DNA of 64,000 nucleotides from Trichococcus pasteurii (GCF_900112935.1 NZ_FONM01000017.1:1-64000); one strand, 5' to 3'; positions 29,310-39,259 are shown, counted from the first letter of the stretch. Numbers and translations are program-made. Notes: generated by a model from the letters alone, not told the origin.

Positions 29310-30827
29310 TCATACTTCCAGCTCGGTCACAACTTTTGGGTACACCCTATCCTCGGACTCATCATGCAGCGGTGTCCAGACTTGTGCAAAAAAAGGATCC
29401 ACTTTTGCGCGTTCGGCGTAGTTCCAGCTCTTTCTTTCGCAATCCGGGCACCAGTGGCCGGCTTCAAGCACCAGTTTTGGGCTCGCCTCGAATACATGCC
29501 CAGAGGCACAACGGAAGGTAAGCTTTTTCTGCCAATCGCCAGTATCCATCTGCGTCGAGAGACAGCTGCCGCCCCTGAATACAGCTGCGCCTTTGACATC
29601 ATACAAGTCGAGCATTTCCGGTTCCTTTTCTTCGTTATATCCATGATCCAGTTTTATGACATGGTCCCAATCCGTGAAATGCTTGAACGCGCTGAGCTTG
29701 GCGGGTATTTTTTCCCATTTGCTCTTGCCGCCCCAGTAAGCATCAATGTGGTCTTCCACGTCTTCCTCGATGAAGCGCACCGTTCCATGCTCGCTGGTGG
29801 CCTGCTTCCTCAGCATCTTTTTCATGATGCTTCCCATCATCTTTTCACCGCCGGGAAGGCTGCACATAATCTTGGCTGCTGTCGTTTGCATGCCGAGGTT
29901 CTCCAGGTAGCATTTGTAGAAATACTCCATTCCGTCCTGCCGGAAATGCAGATAGTCCTCCAATTTGTCGGAATCCAGATAATATTGGCCATGAAAGTTC
30001 CTGGTCGCATACCACTTAGGATCGATGACATGGTCGAGATTTTTGAAGCCGATCGCACCATAAAGAACTTGATACATTTCATAGGTGCTGACCCGACAGG
30101 ACTCCCCCCCGCCGATATTATAGACATGGTTCCAGAAATGCTCCGGCAGTTCTCCCTTGAACTCGTAGCGGCAAAGGTTGCCCATTAGCCTTCCGGAATC
30201 ACGGTCTGAGACATACTCCAACACATTGTCGAGACAATTATGGAACATGATGGCATCGACGATTTTACTCATCGCCGGCCCCATGATGCCGGTCTGGCGC
30301 AAACTGACCCAGTATTTCAGACCGGATTCTATGACCAACCGCTCCGCTGCTATCTTGGAGACTGCATAATAATCGAATATGCTTGGCTTGAGCGGATCCC
30401 CGACTCGTCCCCAGTGAATTGGCGGCATGCGATCGCCCGTTTCCGCGACGGTCCCGATATTGACCAACTTCGTGCGCTGTTCCTGCCCTAATTCAAAAAT
30501 GGCTTTGATGATGTTCCGTACCGATCCGTAGTTGATTTCCATCGCTTTTTTCGGATAATAGTCCGCAGCTGGAGAGACAAATGCCGCTATGTGGAGAATC
30601 ATATCAGCTCCTTTGACGCATTTCTTCACCAGTGCGTAGTCCAATAGATCCCCGTAATGGATCGTGACTTCCTTATAGGCAGCATAAGGCTGCAGCGCTT
30701 CCCGATCTTTCGGAGAGTCAACGGACAGAATGGTGATGTCGTACAGAACTCTATCGTTGATCATCTGCTTCAGGCTTTGCTGCCCCATGCCGCCGGAAGC
30801 GCCTGTGATAAATACTTTCTTTTTCAT
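29310..30827 (-). CDS. NAD-dependent epimerase/dehydratase family protein with C-terminal Cys/His domain
   Basis: 505 residues, far longer than a normal extended SDR (~310-350). The N-terminal Rossmann domain has GASGGMG (9-15) and the catalytic Tyr-Lys pair Y154-AVS-K158. After residue ~340 comes an extra C-terminal part with a probable zinc site, C440-x3-H444 and C460-x2-C463, within FRCASGHVFEAS and GHWCPDCERKSW. I do not know this architecture as a characterised enzyme. Its place between the GH3 and transporter genes suggests it acts on the released sugar or aglycone, for example an NAD-dependent oxidation or epimerisation. It follows GH3 by 8 bp. Confidence 0.75.
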   Translation of the reverse strand: MKKKVFITGASGGMGQQSLKQMINDRVLYDITILSVDSPKDREALQPYAAYKEVTIHYGDLLDYALVKKCVKGADMILHIAAFVSPAADYYPKKAMEINYGSVRNIIKAIFELGQEQRTKLVNIGTVAETGDRMPPIHWGRVGDPLKPSIFDYYAVSKIAAERLVIESGLKYWVSLRQTGIMGPAMSKIVDAIMFHNCLDNVLEYVSDRDSGRLMGNLCRYEFKGELPEHFWNHVYNIGGGESCRVSTYEMYQVLYGAIGFKNLDHVIDPKWYATRNFHGQYYLDSDKLEDYLHFRQDGMEYFYKCYLENLGMQTTAAKIMCSLPGGEKMMGSIMKKMLRKQATSEHGTVRFIEEDVEDHIDAYWGGKSKWEKIPAKLSAFKHFTDWDHVIKLDHGYNEEKEPEMLDLYDVKGAAVFRGGSCLSTQMDTGDWQKKLTFRCASGHVFEASPKLVLEAGHWCPDCERKSWNYAERAKVDPFFAQVWTPLHDESEDRVYPKVVTELEV

Positions 30828-30834
30828 TGCGTGT

Positions 30835-33291
30835 TCATCCCCTGTTCTGATTTCTTGGTAATTCGGGCACCTTTATTTTGGTGGCGATTTTCTTTATCCC
30901 TTTCAGATACTGACCGTTCAGGATATCGACCAATCCTTGCGCAAGATTATAGCTGAATTTTCCGGAACTGCTGACCGACATCGACCGCAAGCTGTTGTTG
31001 GGCATCATCTTCATGATGAACATCCCATTTTTACGGTTCATGTCCTTTTTGGGCGACTCCGGCATTTTCAGTGCTTGTTCATATTGCTTTCTCCCGACGC
31101 CGACAACGGCTTTGTGGAATATCCGACCAACGAAAGAATCCTGAAGTTCATCCAGTTTCGATTCGATCGTATAGGCTTTTCGTCCCCCAGTTGCCGGCTC
31201 CAATTTCTTGCCCAACAAACACTCAAACTCTTCCCTAGTGACCAAGGAAAGCTTTTCTGCTTCTTGATAATGCGGCAATTGTTCCGTTGCATAGGGCGAT
31301 GGAACATCTTTCTGATCGGTTATCTCAAAAGCCAGTTTATGGCGGATTTCTGTGCTCGAACTGGCGAGGTACACCGTATAGGCGCCATTCTCCACAACCC
31401 AGTCGCCGATTCCGATATTGTAATAAGCCAGCTCCTTCAGCGAAATCCGGAAGGTGACGCGATCCGCTTCCCCCTTGGCAAGATACACTTTGCGGAAGCC
31501 GCGCAATTCTTTGAGCGGCTTAAATACAGCCGAACGCGGATTGCCGATGTAAAGCTGCACAATCTCCCCACCATCATAATCCCCGGTATTCTTTATGGTG
31601 CAGGAGACGATGATGTGGTCCTTTTCTCTGGTCAACTGTGGCTCCGCATAGGCAAAGGTGGTGTAGCTCAAACCATGTCCGAAAGGATAAAGGCTGTTTT
31701 CCGCAGGCAGCTGATCATAGTAACGGTAGCCGACAAACACAGACTCTTTGTAGCAGTCCTCTTTCGAAGTGACATATTCATCTCCGAACGGCACGGCAGC
31801 ATAAGTCTTCACCCATGTCTCCGCCAGTTTTCCGGACGGCGTTTTTTCCCCGAAGAGCAATTGAGCAGTCGCTTCCCCGCCGGCCTGTCCAGGCAGATAC
31901 ATATTCAGCAAAGCGGATAGTCCGTCCGCAAAGGGCAGCTCGACCGGCGAGCCCCCATACATCACAAAGATGATCTTTTTTCCAGCCCGGAGCAGACGTT
32001 CAATCAAACTTGCCTGATTAATCGGCAAGAGGATATTCGGTCTGTCGTAGCCTTCACTTTCGACACAATCGGTCTGCCCTCCGAAAAAGAGAATCTTTTC
32101 GTAGTTCTCGGCCCTCATCAGGACCTCTTTTTCCAGCTCAGGTTGAGCATCTGTATCCTCCTCCCGATAGCCTTGCACATATTCAAAGGCAATCTTCCGG
32201 GATCGGAAGGCCGCTTCAGGAGTGGTCAATTTGGTAGGATTGATCAAAGAACTGCCCGCTCCTTGGTAGCGCATTTTTTTGAACAGATCTCCCACCACCA
32301 AGAAAGATGCCTTCTTGTCCAGCGGAAGGATGCCGGCATTCTTCATAAGGACTGCCCCATCGACGGCGATTTCCTCGGAGATGCGGTTGTGTTTCTCCTC
32401 ATCAAAATCGGGTTGCACTCCGACAATCTTTGTATCTCCAATCATTTTTAAGATCCGTTTTACGGATTCGTCCAGCACGGATTCCGGCAAACTGCCGTTT
32501 TTCACGGCATTCAGAATCTGATTCCTGAAGTAGGCACAATCCCCCGGCATCTCCAGATCCATACCGGCTTTGAGACTGGCGATCCGATCCGACACACCGC
32601 CCCAATCACTGATCACCGCCCCCTCATATCCCCATTCGTTTCTTAATATTTTCGTAAGCAAAAGATGATTTTCCGAACAGTAGACGCCGTTCACTTTGTT
32701 ATAGGCGCTCATCACGGTTGTGGGTTGGCTTTCTTTCACGATTGTTTCGAAGGCTTTCAGGTAGATTTCCCTCAAGGCGCGTTCATCGACGACCGCATCG
32801 CCCATGAAGCGATAATCTTCATTGTTGTTTACAGCAAAGTGTTTTACAGAAGTCCCTATACCCTTTTCCTGCACCGCCAAAACAAATGCTTTGCCCATTT
32901 CTGCGGAAACCAAGGGATCCTCTGACAAGTATTCAAAATTTCTGCCGCAGCGCGGATTGCGTTTGATATTGACTGCGGGCCCCAAAATCATATTGACGCC
33001 AAAAAATTTGGACTCTTCGGCAACGGCTTCACCCATCTTCCGCATATTTTCCGGATTCCAACTGGACCCGAATGTCGCGCCGGTCGGGAAAGATGTCGTT
33101 CGTTCACTTTCGTTCAGACCCAGATGATCTCTATTCTCTCCCTGTTTCCTCAATCCACAAGGGCCATCCGTCATATACATCGATGGAATGCCTAGCCGCG
33201 GAATGGCATTCGTTTCCCAGAAATCCACACCGCTGACGAGGGCAGCTTTTTCTTCGAGAGTCATTAGCTGCACTTTTTCTTGGATATTCAT
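30835..33291 (-). CDS. Beta-glucosidase (GH3), locus 1
   Basis: 818 residues. The nucleophile Asp is D229 in VISDWGG; KHFAVNN (150-156) and RNPRCGRNFEYLSEDP (111-126) are standard GH3 blocks; the C-terminal half carries the (alpha/beta)6 sandwich and a fibronectin III-like domain. No signal peptide, so it is cytoplasmic. The ATG at 33291 (MNIQEKVQLMTLEEK) has GAGGAGG upstream; longer frames reaching past 33400 would overlap the divergent regulator promoter. It heads the locus 1 operon. Substrate could be beta-glucosides, xylosides or arabinosides. Confidence 0.9.
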   Translation of the reverse strand: MNIQEKVQLMTLEEKAALVSGVDFWETNAIPRLGIPSMYMTDGPCGLRKQGENRDHLGLNESERTTSFPTGATFGSSWNPENMRKMGEAVAEESKFFGVNMILGPAVNIKRNPRCGRNFEYLSEDPLVSAEMGKAFVLAVQEKGIGTSVKHFAVNNNEDYRFMGDAVVDERALREIYLKAFETIVKESQPTTVMSAYNKVNGVYCSENHLLLTKILRNEWGYEGAVISDWGGVSDRIASLKAGMDLEMPGDCAYFRNQILNAVKNGSLPESVLDESVKRILKMIGDTKIVGVQPDFDEEKHNRISEEIAVDGAVLMKNAGILPLDKKASFLVVGDLFKKMRYQGAGSSLINPTKLTTPEAAFRSRKIAFEYVQGYREEDTDAQPELEKEVLMRAENYEKILFFGGQTDCVESEGYDRPNILLPINQASLIERLLRAGKKIIFVMYGGSPVELPFADGLSALLNMYLPGQAGGEATAQLLFGEKTPSGKLAETWVKTYAAVPFGDEYVTSKEDCYKESVFVGYRYYDQLPAENSLYPFGHGLSYTTFAYAEPQLTREKDHIIVSCTIKNTGDYDGGEIVQLYIGNPRSAVFKPLKELRGFRKVYLAKGEADRVTFRISLKELAYYNIGIGDWVVENGAYTVYLASSSTEIRHKLAFEITDQKDVPSPYATEQLPHYQEAEKLSLVTREEFECLLGKKLEPATGGRKAYTIESKLDELQDSFVGRIFHKAVVGVGRKQYEQALKMPESPKKDMNRKNGMFIMKMMPNNSLRSMSVSSSGKFSYNLAQGLVDILNGQYLKGIKKIATKIKVPELPRNQNRG

Positions 33292-33435
33292 TAAGCGTAT
33301 CGCCTCCTCTTTATTTCTCTCCATTATAGAGAAACCGCCAACAACAATATTTCTTATTTGTTTCTTTTTATATATTTTTGTTTTATAGTTGAGAAAAAGA
33401 CCATTATGTCCCGCACACTCGAAAGGAGTCCGTTT

Positions 33436-34611
33436 ATGCAAAAAATACTGTCAGCATTGAAACATATCCACCAAATGTCAGGTGTCCCGATTTATCTTTA
33501 TTCCGGCACTCGTATTCTGCATTTCTTTAGCTATGATGGATTCCCTTTTCTGCCATCCAAGCAGTTCATTGACTATTTCCTGCGCAACGACAGAGAACTG
33601 GATTACCATTCCACGGACTTTTTCGCCTATTTCGGTTCGGTGAAGGTCCAGCCTGAGCCCGATCTAAGGATCATCATCGGCCCGGCTTTTCAAATGTCCG
33701 CTCCGCAGCAAAGTTTCGAGCAGTTGAAAAAAAGCTATGTCGTATCCAAAGAAGAATCCGAACCCTTTTTGGCAGGCCTGGCCCATTTCCCAGTCGTATC
33801 TTTCACGCAGTTTTTGAACATTCTGAAGTCCATTGCTTTTTTCATCAATGAAACGGAAATCCATACCCGTGACATACTGAAAACGAAGGATAAGCTGCTG
33901 ATCGAGTATCAAGCTGCTGTCCGGACTTTCGAAAATCGTGAAAATCTTCATTACAACAATTCTTATGCAGTAGAAAGCCGCGTTTGCCGCTATGTGGAGA
34001 ACGGCGAGCTGGAAAAAGTCACGGCATTCATCGAAGAATCCTTTGAAATCCATGAAGGGAGAATGTCTCCGGATGAATTGAGGCAAGCCAAAAACACCGC
34101 GATCGTGTTCATTACGCTGATCACGCGGGCGGCAATCCGTGGCGGCAGCGATATGGACAGTACTTTTCAATTATCGGACCGCTTCATCCAGCAGATTGAA
34201 AGCTACAGTTCCCGCGAGCCTATCCAGCATCTGATGCAGGAGGTTTTGTTCGAACTGACGGATCGAGTGCGAAGGATCAAGATGGGGGAAGTCAACGATC
34301 CTGAATTCACGCCATTGATCCGTTATATCAAAAAGAACATCAATCAGCCGCTTTCTGTCACGATGCTGGCCGACGAATTCGGCTACAGCCGCAGCTATCT
34401 TTCCACCCTCTTCAAGAAGAAAAACAACATGTCCTTACAGGCCTTCATCACAAAGTGCAAGATTGATGAAGCCAAACAACTTTTGACTTGCACAGACAAA
34501 CCCATCAGCACCATCAGCAATTACTTGTGTTTTTCCAGCCAGAGCCATTTCCAGACCGCTTTCAAAAAAGCGGCCGGCATATCCCCGGCCAAATATCGTC
34601 GCGGGATGTAA
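33436..34611 (+). CDS. AraC-family regulator, locus 1 (paralogue of 43090-44277)
   Basis: 391 residues. A ~270-residue N-terminal sensing and helical region is followed by two helix-turn-helix motifs: SVTMLADEFGYSRSYLSTLFKKK and the second ending NYLCFSSQSHFQTAFKKAAG, a common YesN-like C-terminus. AAAGGAG lies before the ATG at 33436; an upstream ATG at 33403 has no such site. It is divergent from the GH3 operon it most likely controls. The regulator of locus 2 is similar along its whole length. Confidence 0.85.
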   Translation: MQKILSALKHIHQMSGVPIYLYSGTRILHFFSYDGFPFLPSKQFIDYFLRNDRELDYHSTDFFAYFGSVKVQPEPDLRIIIGPAFQMSAPQQSFEQLKKSYVVSKEESEPFLAGLAHFPVVSFTQFLNILKSIAFFINETEIHTRDILKTKDKLLIEYQAAVRTFENRENLHYNNSYAVESRVCRYVENGELEKVTAFIEESFEIHEGRMSPDELRQAKNTAIVFITLITRAAIRGGSDMDSTFQLSDRFIQQIESYSSREPIQHLMQEVLFELTDRVRRIKMGEVNDPEFTPLIRYIKKNINQPLSVTMLADEFGYSRSYLSTLFKKKNNMSLQAFITKCKIDEAKQLLTCTDKPISTISNYLCFSSQSHFQTAFKKAAGISPAKYRRGM

Positions 34612-34645
34612 CTGAATCCGTCCCAATCATTTGATACTCATACAC

Positions 34646-34680
34646 AAAAGAACTGCCCCACTAGTCTGAGGCAGCTCTTT
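34646..34680. terminator. Bidirectional terminator between locus 1 regulator and locus 2
   Basis: AAAGAACTGCC pairs with GGCAGCTCTTT with one mismatch; T-rich on both sides. It marks the boundary between the two glycoside loci. Confidence 0.7.
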
Positions 34681-34721
34681 CCCTTCATTTTTCAGTTGTC
34701 TTTTGAGGATACAAGTACGTC

Positions 34722-35696
34722 CTATGACTCTATACATTTACACAAAGTCTCTCTGATCGACTCCAATACATCATGGTTTTTGATTCCCAGTACCGACATC
34801 GTTTCTGCAGGATCTACATAAAGGTTTTCCGTTTGGAGTTTCGAACTGACTACCATATGAATGCCGTGCTCCAGGCCAGCTCTTGTGGCATGCTCGTCCA
34901 GATTTTCGTAGACTGCCTTCATCTGCTCATAAGGTACGACCGGCACCTGTGTCGATTGCTGCTGCCCCAAGGCATCCACAATCATCTGATAAAATTCCTG
35001 GAATTTCATATTTTTTGCGCTGATCGGATAGCTTGTCCGGTGCATTCCTTTTTCCATGGCACCGACAGCCGCTTCCGCAACTTGCTCCACCGTGACCATT
35101 GCGGTCCCTCCCTCAAGCGCAGGGAAAATCGGCTGTCCCTTTGCCTGATCCACAAAAACGTTCCAGAGCGGCACTCGACCGGGCATCGTTCCGAAAATAT
35201 ACGGCAACCGCAGAGAAGTGACGGTCATGCCGCCTTCCCCTTCCGCAAAAGCAACCTGCTCCTGCAACAACCGCATATTCGGATAAGCCTGGCTTCTTAA
35301 CTTGTATTCCGGGAGCCTTTCTGCAAATTCCGCAAAATAGGAGCCGAACAGCACGAATTTTTTTACTCCGGCCAACTTCGCCAATTTTGCCAAGCGCTGC
35401 GTGGGCAGGACATTTGCTTCGTAGAAAAATTTCATAGCCGGCTTTTGCGGAACGGTCCGTTCATCCGCCCCCGCGGCATAAATGAACCCTTCACAATCCG
35501 ATAGGATGCCTATGATTTCTTCATCCTCCAATGCATTGATGTCCCCTAAGGTGCAGTATACTTCTTTTGGTAATAAATCTTCAGTTGGCAGAGGCGGCAA
35601 AGCCATCGTTTTGACTTCGTAGCCTTTCGACAGCAGCTCTTTAATGGTGTGATATCCCAGAAATCCCGTCCCACCCAGCACAAATACTTTTGACAT
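34722..35696 (-). CDS. NAD-dependent epimerase/dehydratase family protein, locus 2
   Basis: 324 residues, extended-SDR length. The cofactor motif GGTGFLG (8-14) is intact. The region where the catalytic YxxxK normally sits reads YPNMR (138-142), with Arg instead of Lys, so this is an atypical SDR that may bind NAD without classical dehydrogenase chemistry. It is the last gene of locus 2, 60 bp after the esterase, and corresponds in position to the long dehydrogenase of locus 1 although the sequences are only distantly alike. Function unknown; sugar or aglycone modification is inferred from context. Confidence 0.75.
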   Translation of the reverse strand: MSKVFVLGGTGFLGYHTIKELLSKGYEVKTMALPPLPTEDLLPKEVYCTLGDINALEDEEIIGILSDCEGFIYAAGADERTVPQKPAMKFFYEANVLPTQRLAKLAKLAGVKKFVLFGSYFAEFAERLPEYKLRSQAYPNMRLLQEQVAFAEGEGGMTVTSLRLPYIFGTMPGRVPLWNVFVDQAKGQPIFPALEGGTAMVTVEQVAEAAVGAMEKGMHRTSYPISAKNMKFQEFYQMIVDALGQQQSTQVPVVPYEQMKAVYENLDEHATRAGLEHGIHMVVSSKLQTENLYVDPAETMSVLGIKNHDVLESIRETLCKCIES

Positions 35697-35755
35697 AGCA
35701 GTATCTCCTCAACAATTTTTTATGGTCAAACAGCTTAATCGGGCAACTCATGCCT

Positions 35756-36484
35756 TCAAGCCATATATTTGTTCATGAAGCTGACCGCATCATCAAACCA
35801 AGATTCCGCCAGCTCGCCTCGGGAGAACCCGCTTCCATGATACCCTTCCGAATATTGGCAAAATTTGCAGGGAATGCTTTTTTTGCATAATACTTCAAAA
35901 AGAGCATGACAGTTCTCTGGCGGAACAACTTCATCAGTCACGCAGTTCCATACAAAAGTCGGCGGATAACCAGAATCCACCTGGCTTTCAATGGAATAAG
36001 CAAGCTTTAAGGCATGATCAGCCTCCTTACCCAACAACCTTTCCCTGCTCCCTTGGTGTCCAAGAGAGTCTTGCATTGATATGACCGGGTAGGCCAACAC
36101 GAGGACACTGGGCTTCGGAAACTTATAGTGCTCATAGCCTAGTGCCTTGGTTCCGAACGAGGCTGCCAGATGTCCACCAGCAGAGGGTCCCCAAACCGAA
36201 AATTGCTGCCTATCTACGTTCAATTCTTCCGCATTATCAAGAATATATCTGATGGCTCTTGCCAAATCATCCATAGGCTGTGGGGCTTGAGCACCCGCCT
36301 TTGTGTGGTAGTACAAGACAAAGGCTGAGTACCCGAGAGCATTTAGCTTCTTTGCATAGGGATCGCCCTCTATTCCGGCAGCAACCATTTCATATCCACC
36401 TCCGGGGCAAATAACCACAAAAGGTGATTTCTTTCCCAAGATGTAACTCCTCAATTCATATTTACTTTTCAGCATTAACATCAA
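35756..36484 (-). CDS. Alpha/beta-hydrolase esterase (acetyl-xylan/feruloyl esterase-like), apparent N-terminal frameshift
   Basis: The Ser hydrolase nucleophile lies in GPSAGGH, the acid in CVTDEVVP, the His in EGYHGSG, and the oxyanion hole in CPGGGYE, as in BD-FAE-type esterases. The frame from 36484 has no ribosome site. A second frame from a GTG at 36521, preceded by AAAGGG and overlapping the GH78 stop, encodes MNLTEEEQWQMFLDVNAE before a stop at 36462; removing one A from the run at 36466-36469 joins it to SKYELRSYILGKK, which I recall as the usual family N-terminus. So the gene is either frameshifted or the sequence has an error there. It probably removes acyl groups from glycosides in locus 2. 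Confidence 0.75.
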   Translation of the reverse strand: MMLMLKSKYELRSYILGKKSPFVVICPGGGYEMVAAGIEGDPYAKKLNALGYSAFVLYYHTKAGAQAPQPMDDLARAIRYILDNAEELNVDRQQFSVWGPSAGGHLAASFGTKALGYEHYKFPKPSVLVLAYPVISMQDSLGHQGSRERLLGKEADHALKLAYSIESQVDSGYPPTFVWNCVTDEVVPPENCHALFEVLCKKSIPCKFCQYSEGYHGSGFSRGELAESWFDDAVSFMNKYMA

Positions 36485-36517
36485 GAAACATTTGCCATTG
36501 CTCTTCTTCCGTCAGGT

Positions 36518-39259
36518 TCACGCGATTTCCCTTTCTCTCTCATTTAATTTATTGATGACGAAATGGTACAATTCTGCTCCTTCCGGAGGCATGACGGCTG
36601 TCAGCTCCGTGATTGTCATCTTGTGCGCAAACGAAATCAGCGGGTTTTCCAGCATTCCGGGCGCTAACTGATCAAACAATTCAACAGCATAAGCATCAGA
36701 GAGAATAAACTCCAGTGTGCTCTCCAAACTGTATTTAGCAATTCTCAAGTCCGTTTCGGTCGCATACTCATAATGATACTTTCCGGAACCCAGTTCTAAT
36801 TGGTCTGCTTTTTCGGGAAGAATGACCACCGCTGTCGTATTTGCAGGTATTTCGATATCGATGGAAATCATCCCGCTTTCACATTTCCATGCGCTTCTGA
36901 CTTTGCCATAGGCCGTGTTATAGGAAGCATCCAGCCACGTCAGACCTTTTGTGAGCATTGGTGCGATTTTGATTTTTTTATAACCGGGTGCCAACGGATT
37001 GATGCCTGCCAGTTTGCGGTACATCCAATCGCCGATCGATCCGTATGCATAGTGGTTCAGCGAATTCATCCCTGATTCATCAAAACTGCCATCAGGCAAA
37101 ATGGAATTCCAACGTTCCCAAATGGTTGTGGCTCCCTTATTCACCGCGTACAACCAGGAAGGATAGTCTTCCTGCAGAAACACTTTGGTTGCCAATTCAT
37201 GTTCACCATTTTCGGACAACACGTGGCAAAGATACGGCGTGCCGACAAAGCCCGTGGACAAATGATTTTTATGCTCAGCCAAGTTGACGATGAGTGTCTT
37301 TAATATGCGGGCACGATGTTCTTCTTGGATAAGATTGAAATGCAGCGCCAATACACAAGCTGTTTGCGTTTCGCTCACCAACCGGCCAGTTTCGGTAATA
37401 TATTCGCTCTGGAATTGCGCCAACACCTCGTGATGAAGGCTGTCATAGTGTTCGGCGTCCGTCTCTTCGCCAATGATCGCAGCTGCTTGGCGCAAGATAT
37501 CCAGGGAATGAAGATAGTAGGCATTTGCCACAAAGTAACGATCCGTCGCCCCGGTACGGTCTGAGCTCTCTTCCTTATCCAGAGCGAGCCAATCTCCATA
37601 CTGGAAGCCTGTCTGCCAAAGCCCATTGGCACTTACTTTGGAGGTGATGTAATCCACCCATCCTTTCATGCTGGCGTACTGTTGCTCCAAAACCGTCTTG
37701 TCTCCGTAGTTCAGGTACAGATTCCACGGTATGATGGTGGCTGCATCGCTCCAGGCGGCAGCCCCGTCCTGATTACCCAAAATATTCGGTACCACATGTG
37801 GTACGCCATGTTCCACAGTTTGCTCGGAAGCCAAGTCCCTGAGCCATTTCTGGAAAAAGCGTTGGGATTGGAAGTTGAACATCGCTGTGTTGGAAAAAAT
37901 CTGCGCATCCCCCGTCCATCCCAAGCGTTCATCCCGTTGCGGGCAATCGGTCGGGATATCCAAGAAATTGCCGCGTTGTCCCCATTCGATATTGCTTTGC
38001 AGCTGATTAATCCCGGCATGCGAACAAGCAAACGTGCCGGTCTGCTGCATATCGGTGTGCATGACGCAGGCGACAAAATCCTCTTTCACGATGTTGTCCA
38101 AGCCTTCGATCGCTATGTATCTGAAACCGTGGAAGGTGAAATGCGGACACAGCGTTTGCAGCTCTCCGTTCAAAACGTAAACATCATGGGATGTGGCCTG
38201 CCTTAGGGTATCCGGATAGAAGTTGCCGTCTTTGTCCAATGTTTCCGCGTGTTTGATCGTTATCTGCTGGCCTTTTTCCCCTTTAACTTTGAAGGAGACG
38301 AAGCCGGACAGATTCTGGCCGAAGTCCAATACCTTTTCGCCCTTCGGTGTTTCAATGTAGCTGACTGCAGGGAACCGTTTCGTTATCCGGACAGGCTCCG
38401 ATTCCTGCGCAACCATGTTTTCCCTTGGATACTCCGTGATCCGGGCAGTTCCGGCGAACGTTCTCTGGAAGGTAGTGTCCTGCACTTCCCCCAGATATAT
38501 TTCGCTGCTTCGGATGGAGCCGTATTCTACTTGCCACGTCTCATCCGTTCCGATTATTTCCTTGGTGCCGTCCTCATAGTTCAGGTGGATTTCAGCCAAT
38601 GCCGCCACCTGATTGCCATAGATGTTCGGCTGCATCGTAAAGCCGAAGATCCCTTTGTACCAGCCGTTCCCGACTGTCAACTCGATGCTGTTTTCTTCAT
38701 CGAGGAGATCCTCCAAGCCATAGGTTTGATATTGGAGGCGCTTATGGTAATTCGTCCAGCCGGGTGCAAAATAGTGATCCCCCACTTTTTGGCTGTTCAG
38801 CTTGATTTCATAGACCCCCAAGGCGGAAGCATAGACGCGGGCACTCGTGACTTTTTTCGGAGCATGGAATTTTTTCCTAAACACCGGACATGCTGTCTCA
38901 TCATCTTGCTGGTCAAAAGTGATCCAGCGTGCTTGGAAGTTTTCCCCGGACAATAAACCGGTTTCAAACCATGCATTGCTGACAGCCTGGTTGCCATGAT
39001 TGTCCCAAACCGTCACACCGACTCGATATCTGGTGCTTGGCTCCAACGCAACACCCGCATAAGCAATAGCAACAGAATCAGCAGACTCAACCCTGCCGCT
39101 GTCCCAAACTTCCTGATCGTTATCTTCCACAGTAATTTGATAAGCCACTTGCACGGTTTGCTTTTCATCCGCAGACAGCCTCCAATCAAAGGTTGGGCGC
39201 CGCGTATCCATTCCGATAGGGTTCATTTGATTTTCAACATATACCTTGTCAATTCTCAC
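36518..39259 (-). CDS. Alpha-L-rhamnosidase (GH78), locus 2
   Basis: 913 residues with the same domain order as the locus 1 enzyme plus a ~100-residue C-terminal extension. The catalytic block DIPTDCPQRDERLGWTGD includes E444; the second carboxylate is in TTIWERWNSILPDG. The GTG at 39259 (encoding MRIDKVYVENQMNPIG) was chosen because GGGAGG lies eight bases upstream; an ATG at 39313 lies inside the transporter gene. The C-terminus (about 800-913) contains SLESTLEFILSDAYAVELFDQ and ITELTAVMPPEGAELYHFVI, which resembles the C-terminal tail of GH3 enzymes next door. Confidence 0.92.
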   Translation of the reverse strand: MRIDKVYVENQMNPIGMDTRRPTFDWRLSADEKQTVQVAYQITVEDNDQEVWDSGRVESADSVAIAYAGVALEPSTRYRVGVTVWDNHGNQAVSNAWFETGLLSGENFQARWITFDQQDDETACPVFRKKFHAPKKVTSARVYASALGVYEIKLNSQKVGDHYFAPGWTNYHKRLQYQTYGLEDLLDEENSIELTVGNGWYKGIFGFTMQPNIYGNQVAALAEIHLNYEDGTKEIIGTDETWQVEYGSIRSSEIYLGEVQDTTFQRTFAGTARITEYPRENMVAQESEPVRITKRFPAVSYIETPKGEKVLDFGQNLSGFVSFKVKGEKGQQITIKHAETLDKDGNFYPDTLRQATSHDVYVLNGELQTLCPHFTFHGFRYIAIEGLDNIVKEDFVACVMHTDMQQTGTFACSHAGINQLQSNIEWGQRGNFLDIPTDCPQRDERLGWTGDAQIFSNTAMFNFQSQRFFQKWLRDLASEQTVEHGVPHVVPNILGNQDGAAAWSDAATIIPWNLYLNYGDKTVLEQQYASMKGWVDYITSKVSANGLWQTGFQYGDWLALDKEESSDRTGATDRYFVANAYYLHSLDILRQAAAIIGEETDAEHYDSLHHEVLAQFQSEYITETGRLVSETQTACVLALHFNLIQEEHRARILKTLIVNLAEHKNHLSTGFVGTPYLCHVLSENGEHELATKVFLQEDYPSWLYAVNKGATTIWERWNSILPDGSFDESGMNSLNHYAYGSIGDWMYRKLAGINPLAPGYKKIKIAPMLTKGLTWLDASYNTAYGKVRSAWKCESGMISIDIEIPANTTAVVILPEKADQLELGSGKYHYEYATETDLRIAKYSLESTLEFILSDAYAVELFDQLAPGMLENPLISFAHKMTITELTAVMPPEGAELYHFVINKLNEREREIA

